From assembly GCA_030651815.1 (NCBI GenBank), contig JAUSBW010000268.1, positions 1-64,000 on the forward strand: a stretch of DNA of 64,000 bases, given 5' to 3'. This document shows positions 16,811 through 26,739 of the stretch, piece after piece (the stretch's first letter is position 1; every line of letters begins with the position of its first letter). Source of the DNA: Methanoregula sp. GTDB lineage: Archaea > Halobacteriota > Methanomicrobia > Methanomicrobiales > Methanospirillaceae. The notes under the pieces were generated by a model. The model was not told where the DNA came from, did not search any database, and saw nothing but the letters and a program-made list of their open reading frames with translations. The translations under genes were made by a program, and so were the position numbers.

Positions 16811-17397
16811 GTTCCATGGTAAGAACAAAAGGTTACCCAGCAGCGCTGGATCAGAAACTCCAGGACACGAGACTTCACAATGATGACTCAAACCCTGAGT
16901 TCACGAAGAACGTGAAAGCCATCTCACGCACTACTGCACACATGTGCTACCAGTGCGGAACCTGTACCGGCTCCTGCCCGTCTGCTCCCCGCAGCACTTA
17001 CCGCATCCGCAAATTTATGCGGAGAGCGGTGCTCGGGCTTGAGAACGAAGCATTGACCGATCCGGATCTCTGGCTCTGTACTACCTGTTACAGCTGTTCA
17101 GACCGCTGCCCACGGGATATCATCCCCACAGATGTCATCATGGCCATGAGGAACCTCGCATTCAAGAGAGATATTATACCGGTCAACTTCCTCAAGACTG
17201 TGCAGTCTATCTATAAGACCGGACACGGTGTGCCCAACAACGATGTCAACCGTGCAGCCCGCGAGAAGATCGGGCTCTCACGCGACCCGCCGACCACCCA
17301 TATGTACCCTGAATATATCCCCGGCATCCAGAAGATCCTTGACCACTACAACCTCAAGGCAAATTCCGACCGGATTGTAAAGGAAAGGGAGGGCTAA
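16807..17397 (+). CDS. hdrC: Heterodisulfide reductase subunit HdrC
   Basis: 196 residues with two [4Fe-4S] motifs, CYQCGTCTGSCP and CTTCYSCSDRCP, typical of HdrC, which carries electrons from HdrA to the HdrB active site. GTG 16807 overlaps the fwdF stop and has GGAG at 5-bp spacing; ATG 16816 is the alternative. It is a soluble cytoplasmic subunit in the hdrCBA order, 6 bp before hdrB. Confidence 0.94.
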   Translation: MSSMVRTKGYPAALDQKLQDTRLHNDDSNPEFTKNVKAISRTTAHMCYQCGTCTGSCPSAPRSTYRIRKFMRRAVLGLENEALTDPDLWLCTTCYSCSDRCPRDIIPTDVIMAMRNLAFKRDIIPVNFLKTVQSIYKTGHGVPNNDVNRAAREKIGLSRDPPTTHMYPEYIPGIQKILDHYNLKANSDRIVKEREG

Positions 17398-17403
17398 GAT
17401 ACC

Positions 17404-18321
17404 ATGTCAGAATCAAAATTCAAGTTCGCATTCTATCTCGGCTGCATTGCCCCCAACCGGTATCCCGGTGTCGAATCTGCCTCCATCAAGGCCATGAAAA
17501 AACTCGGCGTTGAGCTGGTTCCCTTAAAGGGTGCAAGCTGCTGCCCGGCACCAGGTGCATTCGGTTCTATCGATCTCAATGTATTCTATGCAATGGCAGC
17601 CCGGAATCTTGTCCTTGCTGAGCAGATGAAGATGGATATCGCCCTTGTCTGCAACGGTTGCTATAAGTCGATCTGGGAAGTCAACCACAAGCTCAAGCAC
17701 AACAAGGATCTCCGCGACAATGTCAACGAAGTTCTCAAGGAAGTTGACATGGAGTACAAGGGTACCATCAACGTGTACCACACTGCTGAGCTTCTTTATA
17801 ACGACAAATTCATCGGGGTCGACAAGGTTCGCGACAGCGTCACCAACCCCCTGACGGGAGCACGCATCGCAGTCCACTACGGATGTCACTTAACAAAACC
17901 CCACAAGGACCGGGAGTTTGAAAAGGAGGTCATGCTCAATACCGAGCACCCCGTATGGATGGAAGAACTGGTTGCTGCACTCGGTGCAACTCCGGTGGAA
18001 TACCGCAACAAGATGCAGTGCTGTGGCGCCGGCGGCGGTGTCCGTGGGTACGATATTGTCCATGCGCTGGACATTGCCAATGAGAAACTGATCAATATAA
18101 CAGAGCAGAAGGTGGATGCCCTCACGGATATCTGCCCGTTCTGTCAGCTTCAGTTTGACCGCGGTCAGATCGAGATACAGGAAAAGTTTGGCGTGTCATA
18201 CAATTTACCCGTACTGCACTATGCCGAACTCCTCGGTCTGGCACAGGGAATGAGTCCGCAGGATCTCGGGCTGGATCTCCATGGAATCAGCTGCGAATCG
18301 TTCCTTCAGAAGGTGTTGTGA
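17404..18321 (+). CDS. hdrB: Heterodisulfide reductase catalytic subunit HdrB
   Basis: 305 residues with two CCG-type domains that hold the paired non-cubane [4Fe-4S] clusters which split CoM-S-S-CoB. The first Cys block includes GASCCPAPGAFGS, with VCNGCYKS following; the second has HYGCHLTKP and the C-terminal MQCCGAGGGVRG with DICPFCQLQFD. Length is normal. Encoded between hdrC and hdrA in one operon. Confidence 0.95.
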   Translation: MSESKFKFAFYLGCIAPNRYPGVESASIKAMKKLGVELVPLKGASCCPAPGAFGSIDLNVFYAMAARNLVLAEQMKMDIALVCNGCYKSIWEVNHKLKHNKDLRDNVNEVLKEVDMEYKGTINVYHTAELLYNDKFIGVDKVRDSVTNPLTGARIAVHYGCHLTKPHKDREFEKEVMLNTEHPVWMEELVAALGATPVEYRNKMQCCGAGGGVRGYDIVHALDIANEKLINITEQKVDALTDICPFCQLQFDRGQIEIQEKFGVSYNLPVLHYAELLGLAQGMSPQDLGLDLHGISCESFLQKVL

Positions 18322-18332
18322 GGTGGTAAAAA

Positions 18333-20456
18333 ATGGTAGAAAAGAAGAAAACAACCACCAAAAAGACCGAGACCAAAAAAAAGGACACAAAGAAGGTGGC
18401 ACCCGTGAAACAGGAAATTAAAAAACAGGCACCCGTGAAGACAGGGCCCTCTGAGAAACCGCGTATCGGCGTTTTCATCTGTCACTGCGGTACCAACATT
18501 GCCGGCTCTATTGATATCAAGGATCTGGAAGCGTACGCAAAGACCATCCCGAATGTGGCCCACACAGACAACTACCAGTATGTCTGTTCCACACCCGGTC
18601 AGAAAAAAATTACCGATGCCATAAGAGACCAGAAACTCACCGGTACCGTTGTGGCGGCATGCTCACCGCGTCTCCATGAGCCAACCTTCAGGACAGCAAC
18701 CAAGGAAGGTGGCTTAAACCAGTTCCGGTTCGAGATGGCAAATATCCGCGAGCAGAATGCGTGGGTGCACATGCACGACAAGGAGGGTGCAACCGATAAG
18801 GCAAAGGATACCATACGGATTGCCGTTGCCAAGGCATCACTCTTAGAGGATCTCACACCCAAGACCGTGCCAGTCGAAAAGGCGGCAATGGTCGTAGGCG
18901 CAGGTATCGCAGGTATGCAGGCAGCACTCGATCTCGCTGCCGCTGGCATCAAGACCTACCTCATCGAATCTGCCCCGAGCATTGGCGGACGCATGTCCCA
19001 GCTGGACAAGACGTTTCCCACACTCGACTGTTCCCAGTGTATCTTAACCCCCAAGATGGTGGATGTCGGACGGGACTCAAATATCGAGCTGTACACCTAC
19101 TCTGAAGTCGATGCAGTCGAAGGTTACATAGGCAACTTTGACGTGACCATCCGCAAGAAGGCACGCGGTGTGCTCACCATGGCGGAGGCTGAAGCCCGCG
19201 GCATTATCGGCGGCGGCTGTAACGGCTGCGGTGACTGCGACCCGGTCTGCCCGGTTGTCAAGCCTAACGTGTTCGAGATGGGCATGAAGCCCAGAAAGGC
19301 GATCTACATCAACCACCCGCAGGTTGTCCCGCTTCTCTACACCATCGACTTTGACTCCTGTGTCAAGTGCGGGCTGTGTGTCACTGCCTGTGGTCCGGAG
19401 AGGAAGGCAATCGATCTCGAAGCAAAAGACGAATTTATCAAGGTCAAGGTGGGTACTGCCATTCTTGCAACCGGGTTTGAACTGTTCCCGATCGAGAAGA
19501 AGACTGAATGGGGATACAAGAAGTTTGAAAACGTCATCACCGGTCTCGAATTCGAGCGGCTGATCTGTGCTTCGGGCCCGACAAGCGGACATCTCGTCCG
19601 CCCAAGCGATGGCGAGACCCCCAAGCGCATTGCATTCCTGCTCTGCGCAGGGTCGCGTGACAACACCGGTGTTGGCAAGCCCTACTGCTCGCGGTTCTGC
19701 TGCATGTATTCATTAAAGCATGCCCACCAGATCTATGAGAAGATCCCGGGTGCCCAGACATACATCTTCTACATGGATATCCGGTCATTCGGTAAGGCGT
19801 ACGAGGAGTTCTATTACCGCATCCAGGATGAGGGTACAAAGTTTGTCCGCGGCCGTGTGGCCAACATCCTTGAGGATCCCAAGTCAAAGAACCTTCATGT
19901 CTATGCAGATGATACCCTGCTCGACCGCCCGATGGATCTGGAAGTCGATCTCGTAGTGCTCGCATCTGCAGTACAGCCATCTGAGGATACCAACCGGACC
20001 CGCAAGCTGTTCGGTGTCTCCTGTTCCATGGACGGCTGGCTGTTAGAAGCCCACCCGAAGTTAAACCCGTGCGGTACCACTACTGCCGGTGTCTTCCTTG
20101 CCGGTGTCTGCCAGGGACCAAAAGATATCCCCGACACCGTAGCATCTGCTGAAGGCGCAGCATCTGCGGCCAGTATCCCCATCCACAAGGGTGAGGTTGA
20201 ACTCGAGCCGTACTTTGCTACCTGCATTGAAGAGAAATGCGCAGGCTGCGGTATGTGTGTGAACCTCTGCCCGTACAGTGCCCTTGCGCTTGTCGACAAG
20301 GATGGTCGCACAGTCATGGAAGTAACCGAAGCCAAATGTAAAGGCTGCGGTACCTGCGGGGGCTTCTGCCCCGGTGGTGCAATCTGGATGAACCACTTTG
20401 CAACCCCCCAGATCGTGGCACAGATCGATGCATTCCTGCTCGGAGGTGAGCAGTAA
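18333..20456 (+). CDS. hdrA: Heterodisulfide reductase FAD subunit HdrA
   Basis: 707 residues. It holds the bifurcating FAD that passes electrons from MvhD both to ferredoxin and to HdrBC. Visible are GVFICHCGTNIAG, the FAD-binding VVGAGIAGMQAALDLAAAG, the Cys-rich CSQCILTPKM region, an inserted CNGCGDCDPVCP, CVKCGLCVTACG and the C-terminal dicluster domain (CAGCGMCVNLCP, CKGCGTCGGFCP). The first ~42 residues are an unusual Lys/Thr-rich extension (KKKTTTKKTETKKKDTKK and on) of no family role I know, possibly for docking. Followed by mvhD with no gap. Confidence 0.95.
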   Translation: MVEKKKTTTKKTETKKKDTKKVAPVKQEIKKQAPVKTGPSEKPRIGVFICHCGTNIAGSIDIKDLEAYAKTIPNVAHTDNYQYVCSTPGQKKITDAIRDQKLTGTVVAACSPRLHEPTFRTATKEGGLNQFRFEMANIREQNAWVHMHDKEGATDKAKDTIRIAVAKASLLEDLTPKTVPVEKAAMVVGAGIAGMQAALDLAAAGIKTYLIESAPSIGGRMSQLDKTFPTLDCSQCILTPKMVDVGRDSNIELYTYSEVDAVEGYIGNFDVTIRKKARGVLTMAEAEARGIIGGGCNGCGDCDPVCPVVKPNVFEMGMKPRKAIYINHPQVVPLLYTIDFDSCVKCGLCVTACGPERKAIDLEAKDEFIKVKVGTAILATGFELFPIEKKTEWGYKKFENVITGLEFERLICASGPTSGHLVRPSDGETPKRIAFLLCAGSRDNTGVGKPYCSRFCCMYSLKHAHQIYEKIPGAQTYIFYMDIRSFGKAYEEFYYRIQDEGTKFVRGRVANILEDPKSKNLHVYADDTLLDRPMDLEVDLVVLASAVQPSEDTNRTRKLFGVSCSMDGWLLEAHPKLNPCGTTTAGVFLAGVCQGPKDIPDTVASAEGAASAASIPIHKGEVELEPYFATCIEEKCAGCGMCVNLCPYSALALVDKDGRTVMEVTEAKCKGCGTCGGFCPGGAIWMNHFATPQIVAQIDAFLLGGEQ

Positions 20457-20915
20457 ATGTCAGCTCCTGGAAATTTCAAGATCCCCGAACGCGGGCCCGG
20501 TATCTGGCAACCCAAGATCATCGGTCTTCTCTGCAACTGGTGTTCATACGCCGGTGCAGACCTTGCCGGTGGCGGCCGTATCCAGTACCCGCCCGATGTC
20601 AGGGTTGTCCGTGTCATGTGTACCGGACGCCTTGACGCACTGTTTGTCTTAAAGGCTTTTGCCGATGGCGCAGACGGTGTGCTCGTATCAGGCTGCCACT
20701 TTGGTGACTGCCACTATCTTGAAGGCAACTACAAGTCAGCAAAGCGGATGTTCATGGTCAAGCGCCTGATGAAGAGCATCGGCCTTGATGACCGCCGCTT
20801 CAGGATGACGTTCGTCTCTGCTTCCGAAGGTGCAAAGTGGGCAGCTGTCATTACTGATGTGGTCAACACGGTGACAGATCTGGGGCCAAGCCCCATCACC
20901 GAGTTCAGGAAATAA
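20457..20915 (+). CDS. mvhD: MvhD-type [2Fe-2S] electron-transfer subunit
   Basis: 152 residues. It links the electron donor enzyme to HdrA. Conserved Cys: LLCNWCSYAGADLAGG, RVMCTGRLD and SGCHFGDCHYLEGN. In hydrogenotrophs the donor is MvhAG hydrogenase, but MvhA and MvhG are not nearby; in Methanomicrobiales formate dehydrogenase or other hydrogenase subunits can take this place. Last gene of the operon. Confidence 0.92.
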   Translation: MSAPGNFKIPERGPGIWQPKIIGLLCNWCSYAGADLAGGGRIQYPPDVRVVRVMCTGRLDALFVLKAFADGADGVLVSGCHFGDCHYLEGNYKSAKRMFMVKRLMKSIGLDDRRFRMTFVSASEGAKWAAVITDVVNTVTDLGPSPITEFRK

Positions 20916-21360
20916 CGCAGAATAAAGGGGCATCGTATCCACCCATCCATTTTTTACATCAGACGCACCAGTGCTGATTTCACAAAAGTGGAGTTAAGGG
21001 AATGGATGCAGGATACCCACATTTCACGGATTTTTTCGATGTAAAAACGTTTTGATAAGATCCATTAATCTGGTTTCGGGTTGTCTCATCCACCAGAATC
21101 CTGTAACCGGTTCATGGGAACAATGTGAGGGGGGGAAAGTACCAGATCCAGTTCCTCAACCCCACCTTTTTTATACAGAGCGCACAAAAAAATTTGATTT
21201 TTATCTTAAAGAAGTAGTTATTGGTAATACTTTTTTATTTTACGGTAATACTGCGTAAAACAATGAAATGCGAAGTATATGTAATATTTGAACATTGCTC
21301 CCTTTTAGAGTATTATTTTTGATTTAGTATAATTCGACGTGCCGGGAAGAAATAGCAATA

Positions 21361-21369
21361 CTTATATGG
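21361..21369 (+). promoter_or_regulatory. TATA-box candidate of mcrBDCGA
   Basis: CTTATATGG preceded by an A-rich, BRE-like segment (GAAATAGCAATA). Chosen by spacing; other AT-rich boxes at about 21230 and 21310 are possible alternative promoters. Confidence 0.45.
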
Positions 21370-21434
21370 CGAAATTGGAAATTATTCATTTGTCCCATTT
21401 AGGGGACGTGCAATAGCGACTTTCACTCATTACC

Positions 21435-21456
21435 AGTATACCTGATAGGGTATACT
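21435..21456 (+). promoter_or_regulatory. Perfect inverted repeat in the mcr leader
   Basis: AGTATACC and GGTATACT, 8-bp arms with a 6-base spacer, centred about 65 bp before the mcrB start. It could be an operator in DNA or a stable hairpin in the mRNA leader protecting this very abundant transcript. Confidence 0.5.
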
Positions 21457-21510
21457 TTCGTTCACTGACAGTATTGTACCGCGGTTAAATGTAAATTTGG
21501 AGGAATTCAA

Positions 21511-22824
21511 ATGGCAAAATACAAAGACACTATCGACCTCTACGACGATGAAGGCAAACTCTTAAAGAGCAATGTAACTCTTGAAAAGATCAGCCCCGTT
21601 GTCAACAAGGGCGCACTGAATGTCATCGACCTCACCAAGAGGACAGTGGCAGTTAACTTTGCAGGTATCGAAGATGCCTTAAAGACCGGAAAGATCGGCG
21701 GCAAGATGAACCAGGTTCTCGGCCGCAGCATGAGCTGCAGCTGTGTCAAGGACGCAGACGCACTCTCAGCCAAGATCAAGGACATGGTAGAGGTCACCGA
21801 GGGTGACAACACCAAGATCACCAAGGTCGGCGGCGGCAAGATGATCTTAGTCGAGGTTCCGACTTCCCGTATGGATGCAGCAGCAACCTACGATGTAGCA
21901 TCCACCGTAGTGGCAGCAGCCACCACCTATGCACTGGTTGACCAGTACAAGGTCGACATGTTCGACGGTTCCTACATCAAGGCAGCAGTCTGGGGTACCT
22001 ACCCGCAGACAATGGACATGCAGGGCGGCAATGTCGTCTCGATCCTGTCCATCCCCCAGTTCAACGAAGGTCTCGGCTATGCACTCCGTAACGTTCCGGC
22101 CAACCACGCGGTCATGATGACCCACCGGAATGCCATGCAGGGTGCAGCACTCTCAGCCACCTTTGAGCAGGCAGGTATGTTCGAGATGGGTAACGCAGTC
22201 GGCCCATTCGAGCGTGCACAACTCATGCTCTACGCATACCAGGGCCTGAATGCAAACAACCTCGTTTATGACCTCGTCAAGGCAAACGGCAAGACCGGTA
22301 CCATCGGTACTGTCGTGCAGAGCCTTGTAGAGCGTGCCATTGAGGACAAGGTCATCAAGGCAGGCAAGAAAGGCAAGAGCGGTTATATCTTCTACGAGAC
22401 CAAGGACCCGATGCTCTGGAACGCCTATTCATCTGCAGGAACCCTTGCAGCAACCATGGTGAACTGTGGTGCCGGACGTTTCGCCCAGGCAGTCTCAGCA
22501 ACCCTGCTGTACTTCAACGACCTGCTTGAGCACGAGACCGGCCTCCCCGGCTCCGACTTCGGTCGTACCATGGGTGTTGCAGTTGGTTTCTCGTTCTTCA
22601 GCCACTCCATCTATGGTGGCGGCGGTCCCGGTGTCTTTAACGGTAACCACGTAGTGACCCGGCATGCAGCCGGTGTCGGTATGCCCTGTATCGTCGCAGC
22701 CTGTGCACTCGATGCCGGAACCCAGATGTTCGGACCCGAGCACACCTCGAAGATCTACCAGGACACCTTCGGCCAGCTTGATGCATTCAGGAAGCCAATC
22801 CAGGCAATTGCAAAGGGTATCTAA
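21511..22824 (+). CDS. mcrB: Methyl-coenzyme M reductase beta subunit
   Basis: 437 residues, the normal McrB length. With McrA and McrG it forms the (alpha-beta-gamma)2 enzyme that makes methane from methyl-CoM and CoB. Family hallmarks: MAKYKDTIDLYDDEGKLLK at the N-terminus, AVWGTYPQTMDMQGGNVVSI, and FSFFSHSIYGGGGPGVFNGN near the CoB channel, with the conserved Tyr in SIYGGGGPG. First gene of mcrBDCGA, with a strong GGAGG site. Confidence 0.97.
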   Translation: MAKYKDTIDLYDDEGKLLKSNVTLEKISPVVNKGALNVIDLTKRTVAVNFAGIEDALKTGKIGGKMNQVLGRSMSCSCVKDADALSAKIKDMVEVTEGDNTKITKVGGGKMILVEVPTSRMDAAATYDVASTVVAAATTYALVDQYKVDMFDGSYIKAAVWGTYPQTMDMQGGNVVSILSIPQFNEGLGYALRNVPANHAVMMTHRNAMQGAALSATFEQAGMFEMGNAVGPFERAQLMLYAYQGLNANNLVYDLVKANGKTGTIGTVVQSLVERAIEDKVIKAGKKGKSGYIFYETKDPMLWNAYSSAGTLAATMVNCGAGRFAQAVSATLLYFNDLLEHETGLPGSDFGRTMGVAVGFSFFSHSIYGGGGPGVFNGNHVVTRHAAGVGMPCIVAACALDAGTQMFGPEHTSKIYQDTFGQLDAFRKPIQAIAKGI

Positions 22825-22842
22825 ACCCCCCAAAGGATACGA

Positions 22843-23313
22843 ATGACAGAAGCCACGTTCCCCCAGTGCAGGATTATCCCAGAGCGGTTTCTTAATCCAG
22901 AGACTACGGAGCGCCTGCTGAACCGGGTTATCAGTGTTCCGGGAATACTGCGTATGGTCCTCAACGGGCCACGCCTTCCCGCAACAGTTACTTACGGACC
23001 CGCCAAAGGACTCGCTAATCCTCATACTATGAGGCAGAAGATCCAGGTGGGCGACCAGGAACTGGAACTGCAGGTTCATGTAGGCACTGTATTGCTCGAA
23101 ATTGAGAGCCGTGATGTGATCCCCGCACTGCAAGCCGCGATTGAACCGGTCTTTACTGATTTTACGTTCCGTATTCAGGAAGGCAGGTTCATGAAGACCG
23201 AGCCGTCACTTGTTGATTACTGCAAGTACGGCCCGGATGCGGACAAAACGATGCTCGGACTCGCTGATCCTAACAGCAAGTCCAGGCCCATAATCATCCA
23301 GGGAAATAAATAA
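22843..23313 (+). CDS. mcrD: McrD
   Basis: 156 residues, CDS between mcrB and mcrC as in most methanogens. McrD is not part of the purified enzyme. It is thought to help in Mcr assembly or F430 delivery. The FPQCRIIPERFLNPETTERL start and VTYGPAKGLANPHTMRQKIQ match the family. Confidence 0.93.
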   Translation: MTEATFPQCRIIPERFLNPETTERLLNRVISVPGILRMVLNGPRLPATVTYGPAKGLANPHTMRQKIQVGDQELELQVHVGTVLLEIESRDVIPALQAAIEPVFTDFTFRIQEGRFMKTEPSLVDYCKYGPDADKTMLGLADPNSKSRPIIIQGNK

Positions 23314-23316
23314 ATC

Positions 23317-23952
23317 ATGCCAATTGGACGAGTAACCCAGGTTGTTGACTGCCGCGAGGCGATGGGCATGGGTAAAGGAGGCGGGTTAGCCCAGCGGGGC
23401 ACCATCTCCGAATGCCGGTACCCGGATGTCATCGTGGTCGGGATGTCCCCCGGACGCCGCCACGTGACAAAGCCGGTGTGCGATATCACCTCAGGCCTGA
23501 GACAACAAGGCGTTGAATACAGTATCAGTACGCTGGTGCTGAATGCCGGAAGTGGCGTACCAAAGGACGCACCAAAAATTGCTGGTGGCGTTCTCGGCGC
23601 TTCATTTAGGTTATCCGACAAAGAGGTCATGCAGATAGAGAAACACAAAGTTGCCATTCTCCACCACGGGAATGTTCGTTCCCATGTGGTGCACAAGGTG
23701 CGGTTTATTCTGGCAAATTGTGATGTGAAGGCAGTTGTTGTTTCCCAATGCCCGGTTGATTACGAGGATCTCGCAAAGGAGGGAGTGAAGACTGCGGTGG
23801 TGATGCCCCCCGAAGGTAAGATCCGTACCAAAGGTACGGTGATGGCCATTGTGAGCGGTGTAACCCGTGGTCAGACCCCCACACGCGATAAGATGGCTGA
23901 AGTCATTTCGTCAGTGATGAGAATCGTGAAAAAGAAGGAAACATTGGAGTGA
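23317..23952 (+). CDS. mcrC: McrC
   Basis: 211 residues, the usual McrC length. It is a component of the ATP-dependent complex that reduces F430 in Mcr from Ni(II) to Ni(I). REAMGMGKGGGLAQRGTISE and ILHHGNVRSHVVHKVRFIL are family blocks. Relevant here because AtwA, the ATPase of the same activation system, is encoded at 55103-56689. Confidence 0.94.
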   Translation: MPIGRVTQVVDCREAMGMGKGGGLAQRGTISECRYPDVIVVGMSPGRRHVTKPVCDITSGLRQQGVEYSISTLVLNAGSGVPKDAPKIAGGVLGASFRLSDKEVMQIEKHKVAILHHGNVRSHVVHKVRFILANCDVKAVVVSQCPVDYEDLAKEGVKTAVVMPPEGKIRTKGTVMAIVSGVTRGQTPTRDKMAEVISSVMRIVKKKETLE

Positions 23953-23959
23953 TAAAAAA

Positions 23960-24727
23960 ATGGCATACAAACCCCAATATGGTCCAGGTCAGACGCATGT
24001 CGCCGAAAACAGGCGCAAGCAGATGAACCCTGAACACAAGTTGGCAAAGCTTCGTGAGGTCTCGGACAAGGACGTTACCCTTGTTATGGGACACCGTGCA
24101 CCAGGTTCAGCCTACAAGAGTGCACACCCGCCGCTCTCAGAGCAGCAGGAACCCGCCTGCCCGGTCCGCAAGCTCGTGACCGCAACCGACGGTGCAAAGG
24201 CCGGCGATCGCATCCGTTACATCCAGTTTACCGACTCGATGTACAATGCACCCTGCCAGCCCTACCAGAGAAGCTACCTCGAGTCCTACCGCTTCCGCGG
24301 CATTGACCCGGGTACCCTCTCAGGCCGCCAGATCGTCGAGTGCCGCGAACGCGACCTCGAGAAATATGCCAAGGAACTCGTAGGCACCGAGCTCTTTGAC
24401 GCAGCCCTCACCGGTATCCGTGGATGCACTGTGCACGGACACTCCCTCCGTCTCGATGAGAACGGGATGATGTTCGACATGCTCCAGCGCTTTGTCATAG
24501 ACCAGAAGACCGGCATCATCAAGTATGTCAAGGATCAGGTCGGCGTTCCTCTTGATGCAGAAGTCAAGGTCGGCAAGGCACAGGACGCAAAGTGGCTCAA
24601 GGCAAACACCACCATGTTCCACTCTGTATGTGGCACTGGATTCCGCGACGATGCGGAATACGTTGAATACATCCAGCGCATCCACTCGCTGAGAGTGAAA
24701 TACGGCTTCATGCCTAAGGAGGCGTAA
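23960..24727 (+). CDS. mcrG: Methyl-coenzyme M reductase gamma subunit
   Basis: 255 residues, full length. Typical McrG features: [58 protein letters not shown] and the C-terminal [20 protein letters not shown]. It contributes to the active site channel. Two bp separate its stop from the mcrA start. Confidence 0.97.
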   Translation: MAYKPQYGPGQTHVAENRRKQMNPEHKLAKLREVSDKDVTLVMGHRAPGSAYKSAHPPLSEQQEPACPVRKLVTATDGAKAGDRIRYIQFTDSMYNAPCQPYQRSYLESYRFRGIDPGTLSGRQIVECRERDLEKYAKELVGTELFDAALTGIRGCTVHGHSLRLDENGMMFDMLQRFVIDQKTGIIKYVKDQVGVPLDAEVKVGKAQDAKWLKANTTMFHSVCGTGFRDDAEYVEYIQRIHSLRVKYGFMPKEA

Positions 24728-24729
24728 TC

Positions 24730-26415
24730 ATGGCAAAAGCAAAGATCGAAAGAACGCAGAAGCTCTTCTTAAAGGCAATGAAGGAGAAGTTTGGGGGAGA
24801 CCCGCAGGCAACGTCAACCGTATTCGAGCGCAAGGGTCTTGAGCAGTCCCCGAGAAAAGTCGAGTTCATGAAGGCCGGCAAGAAAGCCGAGATGGACCGC
24901 GGCATCTCCATGTACGACCCGAAGCGCTGCCACTGTGGTGGTATCCCGCTCGGTCAGCGCCAGCTGACAACCTACGAAGTCAGCGGCACTGGTGTATTTG
25001 TAGAAGGCGACGACCTCCACTTTGTCAACAACGCTGCCATGCAGCAGATGTGGGATGATATCCGGCGAACCATCATCGTTGGCCTTGACCTCGCCCACCA
25101 GACCCTGCAGAAGCGTCTGGGGAAGGAAGTTACTCCTGAAACCATCAACGAGTACCTCCACGTGCTGAACCACGCCATGCCCGGCGCAGCAGTTGTCCAG
25201 GAACACATGGTCGAGACCCACCCGTCACTTGTCGACGACTGCTACGTGAAGATCTTCACTGGCGATGACGAGATGGCAGATGACATCGAGCCCCAGTTCC
25301 TCTTGAACCTTGACAAGCTCTTCCCGGCAAAGAGTGCAGCAGCACTCAAGGCCGCAATCGGCAAGTCGATGTTCCAGGCAGTGCACATCCCCACAACCGT
25401 CAGCAGGACCTGCGATGGTGGAACCACCTCCCGCTGGTCTGCAATGCAGATCGGTATGTCCTTCATCGGTGCATACCACATGTGCGCAGGCGAAGCAGCA
25501 GTTGCTGACCTCGCATTTGCCGCAAAGCACGCCGGTGTTATCCAGATGGCAGATATCCTGCCCGCCCGCCGTGCCCGTGGCCCGAACGAGCCAGGTGGCA
25601 TCAAGTTCGGACACTTCGCAGATATGGTCCAGGCAGACCGCAAGTACCCCAACGACCCCGTCAAGGCATCCCTTGAAGTCGTCGGTGCAGGTACCATGCT
25701 CTTCGACCAGATCTGGCTCGGATCCTACATGTCCGGTGGTGTCGGTTTCACCCAGTATGCAACCGCTGCATACACCGACAACATCCTCGATGACTACTGC
25801 TACTATGGTCTTGACTACATCAACTCCAAGCACGGCGGTCTCGGTAAGGCAAAGAAGACCCAGGAAGTCATCAACGACATCGCAACCGAAGTCACCCTCT
25901 ACGGTATGGAACAGTACGAACAGTTCCCGACTGCACTCGAGAGCCACTTCGGCGGATCCCAGCGTGCATCCGTACTTGCAGCAGCATCAGGTATCACCAC
26001 AGCACTGGCAACGGCCAACTCCAATGCCGGTCTGAACGGATGGTACATGTCCATGCTCGCCCACAAGGAAGGATGGTCACGTCTCGGCTTCTTCGGCTAC
26101 GACCTGCAGGACCAGTGCGGTTCATCCAACTCCATGTCGATCAGACCCGACGAAGGCTGTATCGGCGAGCTCCGTGGACCAAACTACCCCAACTATGCAA
26201 TGAACGTCGGACACCAGGGAGAATATGCAGCCATTGCAGCTGCCGCCCACTATGGACGCCAGGATGCCTGGACCCTGTCCCCGTTGATCAAGATCACATT
26301 CGCCGACCCGTCGCTCAAGTTCGATTTCTCCGAACCACGCCGCGAGTTTGCCAAGGGTGCAATCCGCGAGTTCATGCCCGCGGGCGAGCGCTCACTGATC
26401 ATACCAGCAAGGTAG
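24730..26415 (+). CDS. mcrA: Methyl-coenzyme M reductase alpha subunit
   Basis: 561 residues, complete. It carries the F430 site. [13 protein letters not shown] holds the Gln that coordinates Ni in known structures, [18 protein letters not shown] and [20 protein letters not shown] are the diagnostic blocks, and [13 protein letters not shown] is the thioglycine region. In Methanothermobacter marburgensis the residue before the thioglycine is Tyr444; here it is Phe, while the Asp and Cys modified downstream are kept. A 5'-truncated second copy lies at 30264-31544, about 90 percent identical in the aligned part by my count. Confidence 0.98.
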   Translation: MAKAKIERTQKLFLKAMKEKFGGDPQATSTVFERKGLEQSPRKVEFMKAGKKAEMDRGISMYDPKRCHCGGIPLGQRQLTTYEVSGTGVFVEGDDLHFVNNAAMQQMWDDIRRTIIVGLDLAHQTLQKRLGKEVTPETINEYLHVLNHAMPGAAVVQEHMVETHPSLVDDCYVKIFTGDDEMADDIEPQFLLNLDKLFPAKSAAALKAAIGKSMFQAVHIPTTVSRTCDGGTTSRWSAMQIGMSFIGAYHMCAGEAAVADLAFAAKHAGVIQMADILPARRARGPNEPGGIKFGHFADMVQADRKYPNDPVKASLEVVGAGTMLFDQIWLGSYMSGGVGFTQYATAAYTDNILDDYCYYGLDYINSKHGGLGKAKKTQEVINDIATEVTLYGMEQYEQFPTALESHFGGSQRASVLAAASGITTALATANSNAGLNGWYMSMLAHKEGWSRLGFFGYDLQDQCGSSNSMSIRPDEGCIGELRGPNYPNYAMNVGHQGEYAAIAAAAHYGRQDAWTLSPLIKITFADPSLKFDFSEPRREFAKGAIREFMPAGERSLIIPAR

Positions 26416-26419
26416 ATCA

Positions 26420-26452
26420 ATCAACCCCATTTTTTTTCAGGGTTTTCCTGTT
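26420..26452 (+). terminator. T-tract terminator after mcrA
   Basis: An eight-T run (CCATTTTTTTTCAGGG) shortly after the mcrA stop. The same layout with nine T follows the truncated mcrA copy (31559-31580), so the duplicated unit included the 3' flank. T-runs of this kind terminate archaeal transcription. Confidence 0.55.
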
Positions 26453-26715
26453 TTATGAGATAGTTTTCCATCAGTCATCGGTTAAGGAAAAACCGGGTAT
26501 CAATTCACTGGACTTCGGTCTTGTGGAGCCGATGTTTTACGGGGGGACGAGTAAACTCCTGCGGGTCCCTGTTGCTGGATTGATACCTAACCTTGTGGAG
26601 TGGGGCATCTGAATTTGTTGGCCTTGTCAAAGATATTTCAATCAACAATTTAAAAACTATCCACGACCACGAGCCATATCCCCCGGAACCCTGACTGTTC
26701 ACGCATTCTCCTCAT

Positions 26716-26739
26716 GGGGGGTCTGGGGGGTCGGGTGGG
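26716..26739 (+). other. Potential G-quadruplex downstream of mcr
   Basis: Four G-tracts with short loops: G6-TCT-G6-TC-G3-T-G3. It lies 300 bp past the mcrA stop in a 700-bp stretch without an intact gene. Part of it (26725-26732) also pairs with GACCCCCC at 26759-26766. The pattern is seen directly; that it folds or has a role is not shown. The rest of 26453-27046 holds nothing I recognise. Confidence 0.45.

Larger units (their letters stand above)
20916..21510 (+). promoter_or_regulatory. mcr operon upstream region and long leader
   Basis: About 595 bases without a gene. It is AT-rich compared with its neighbours and has several TATA-like stretches. The best placed is CTTATATGG (21361-21369), giving a predicted start near 21390 and a leader of about 120 nt that includes the 21435-21456 hairpin. 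GGAGG lies 8 bp before the mcrB ATG. The part from 20930 to 21200 shows nothing I recognise. Confidence 0.6.

Noticed and set aside
15324-20915. Possibility that hdrCBA is a bacterial-type Hdr-like complex
   Set aside because: Gene order with fwdF and mvhD and the full CCG pairs fit methanogen Hdr.
25225-26612. Long antisense and frame-shifted ORFs over mcrA
   Set aside because: Open only because of the codon bias of mcrA; mcrA is certain.
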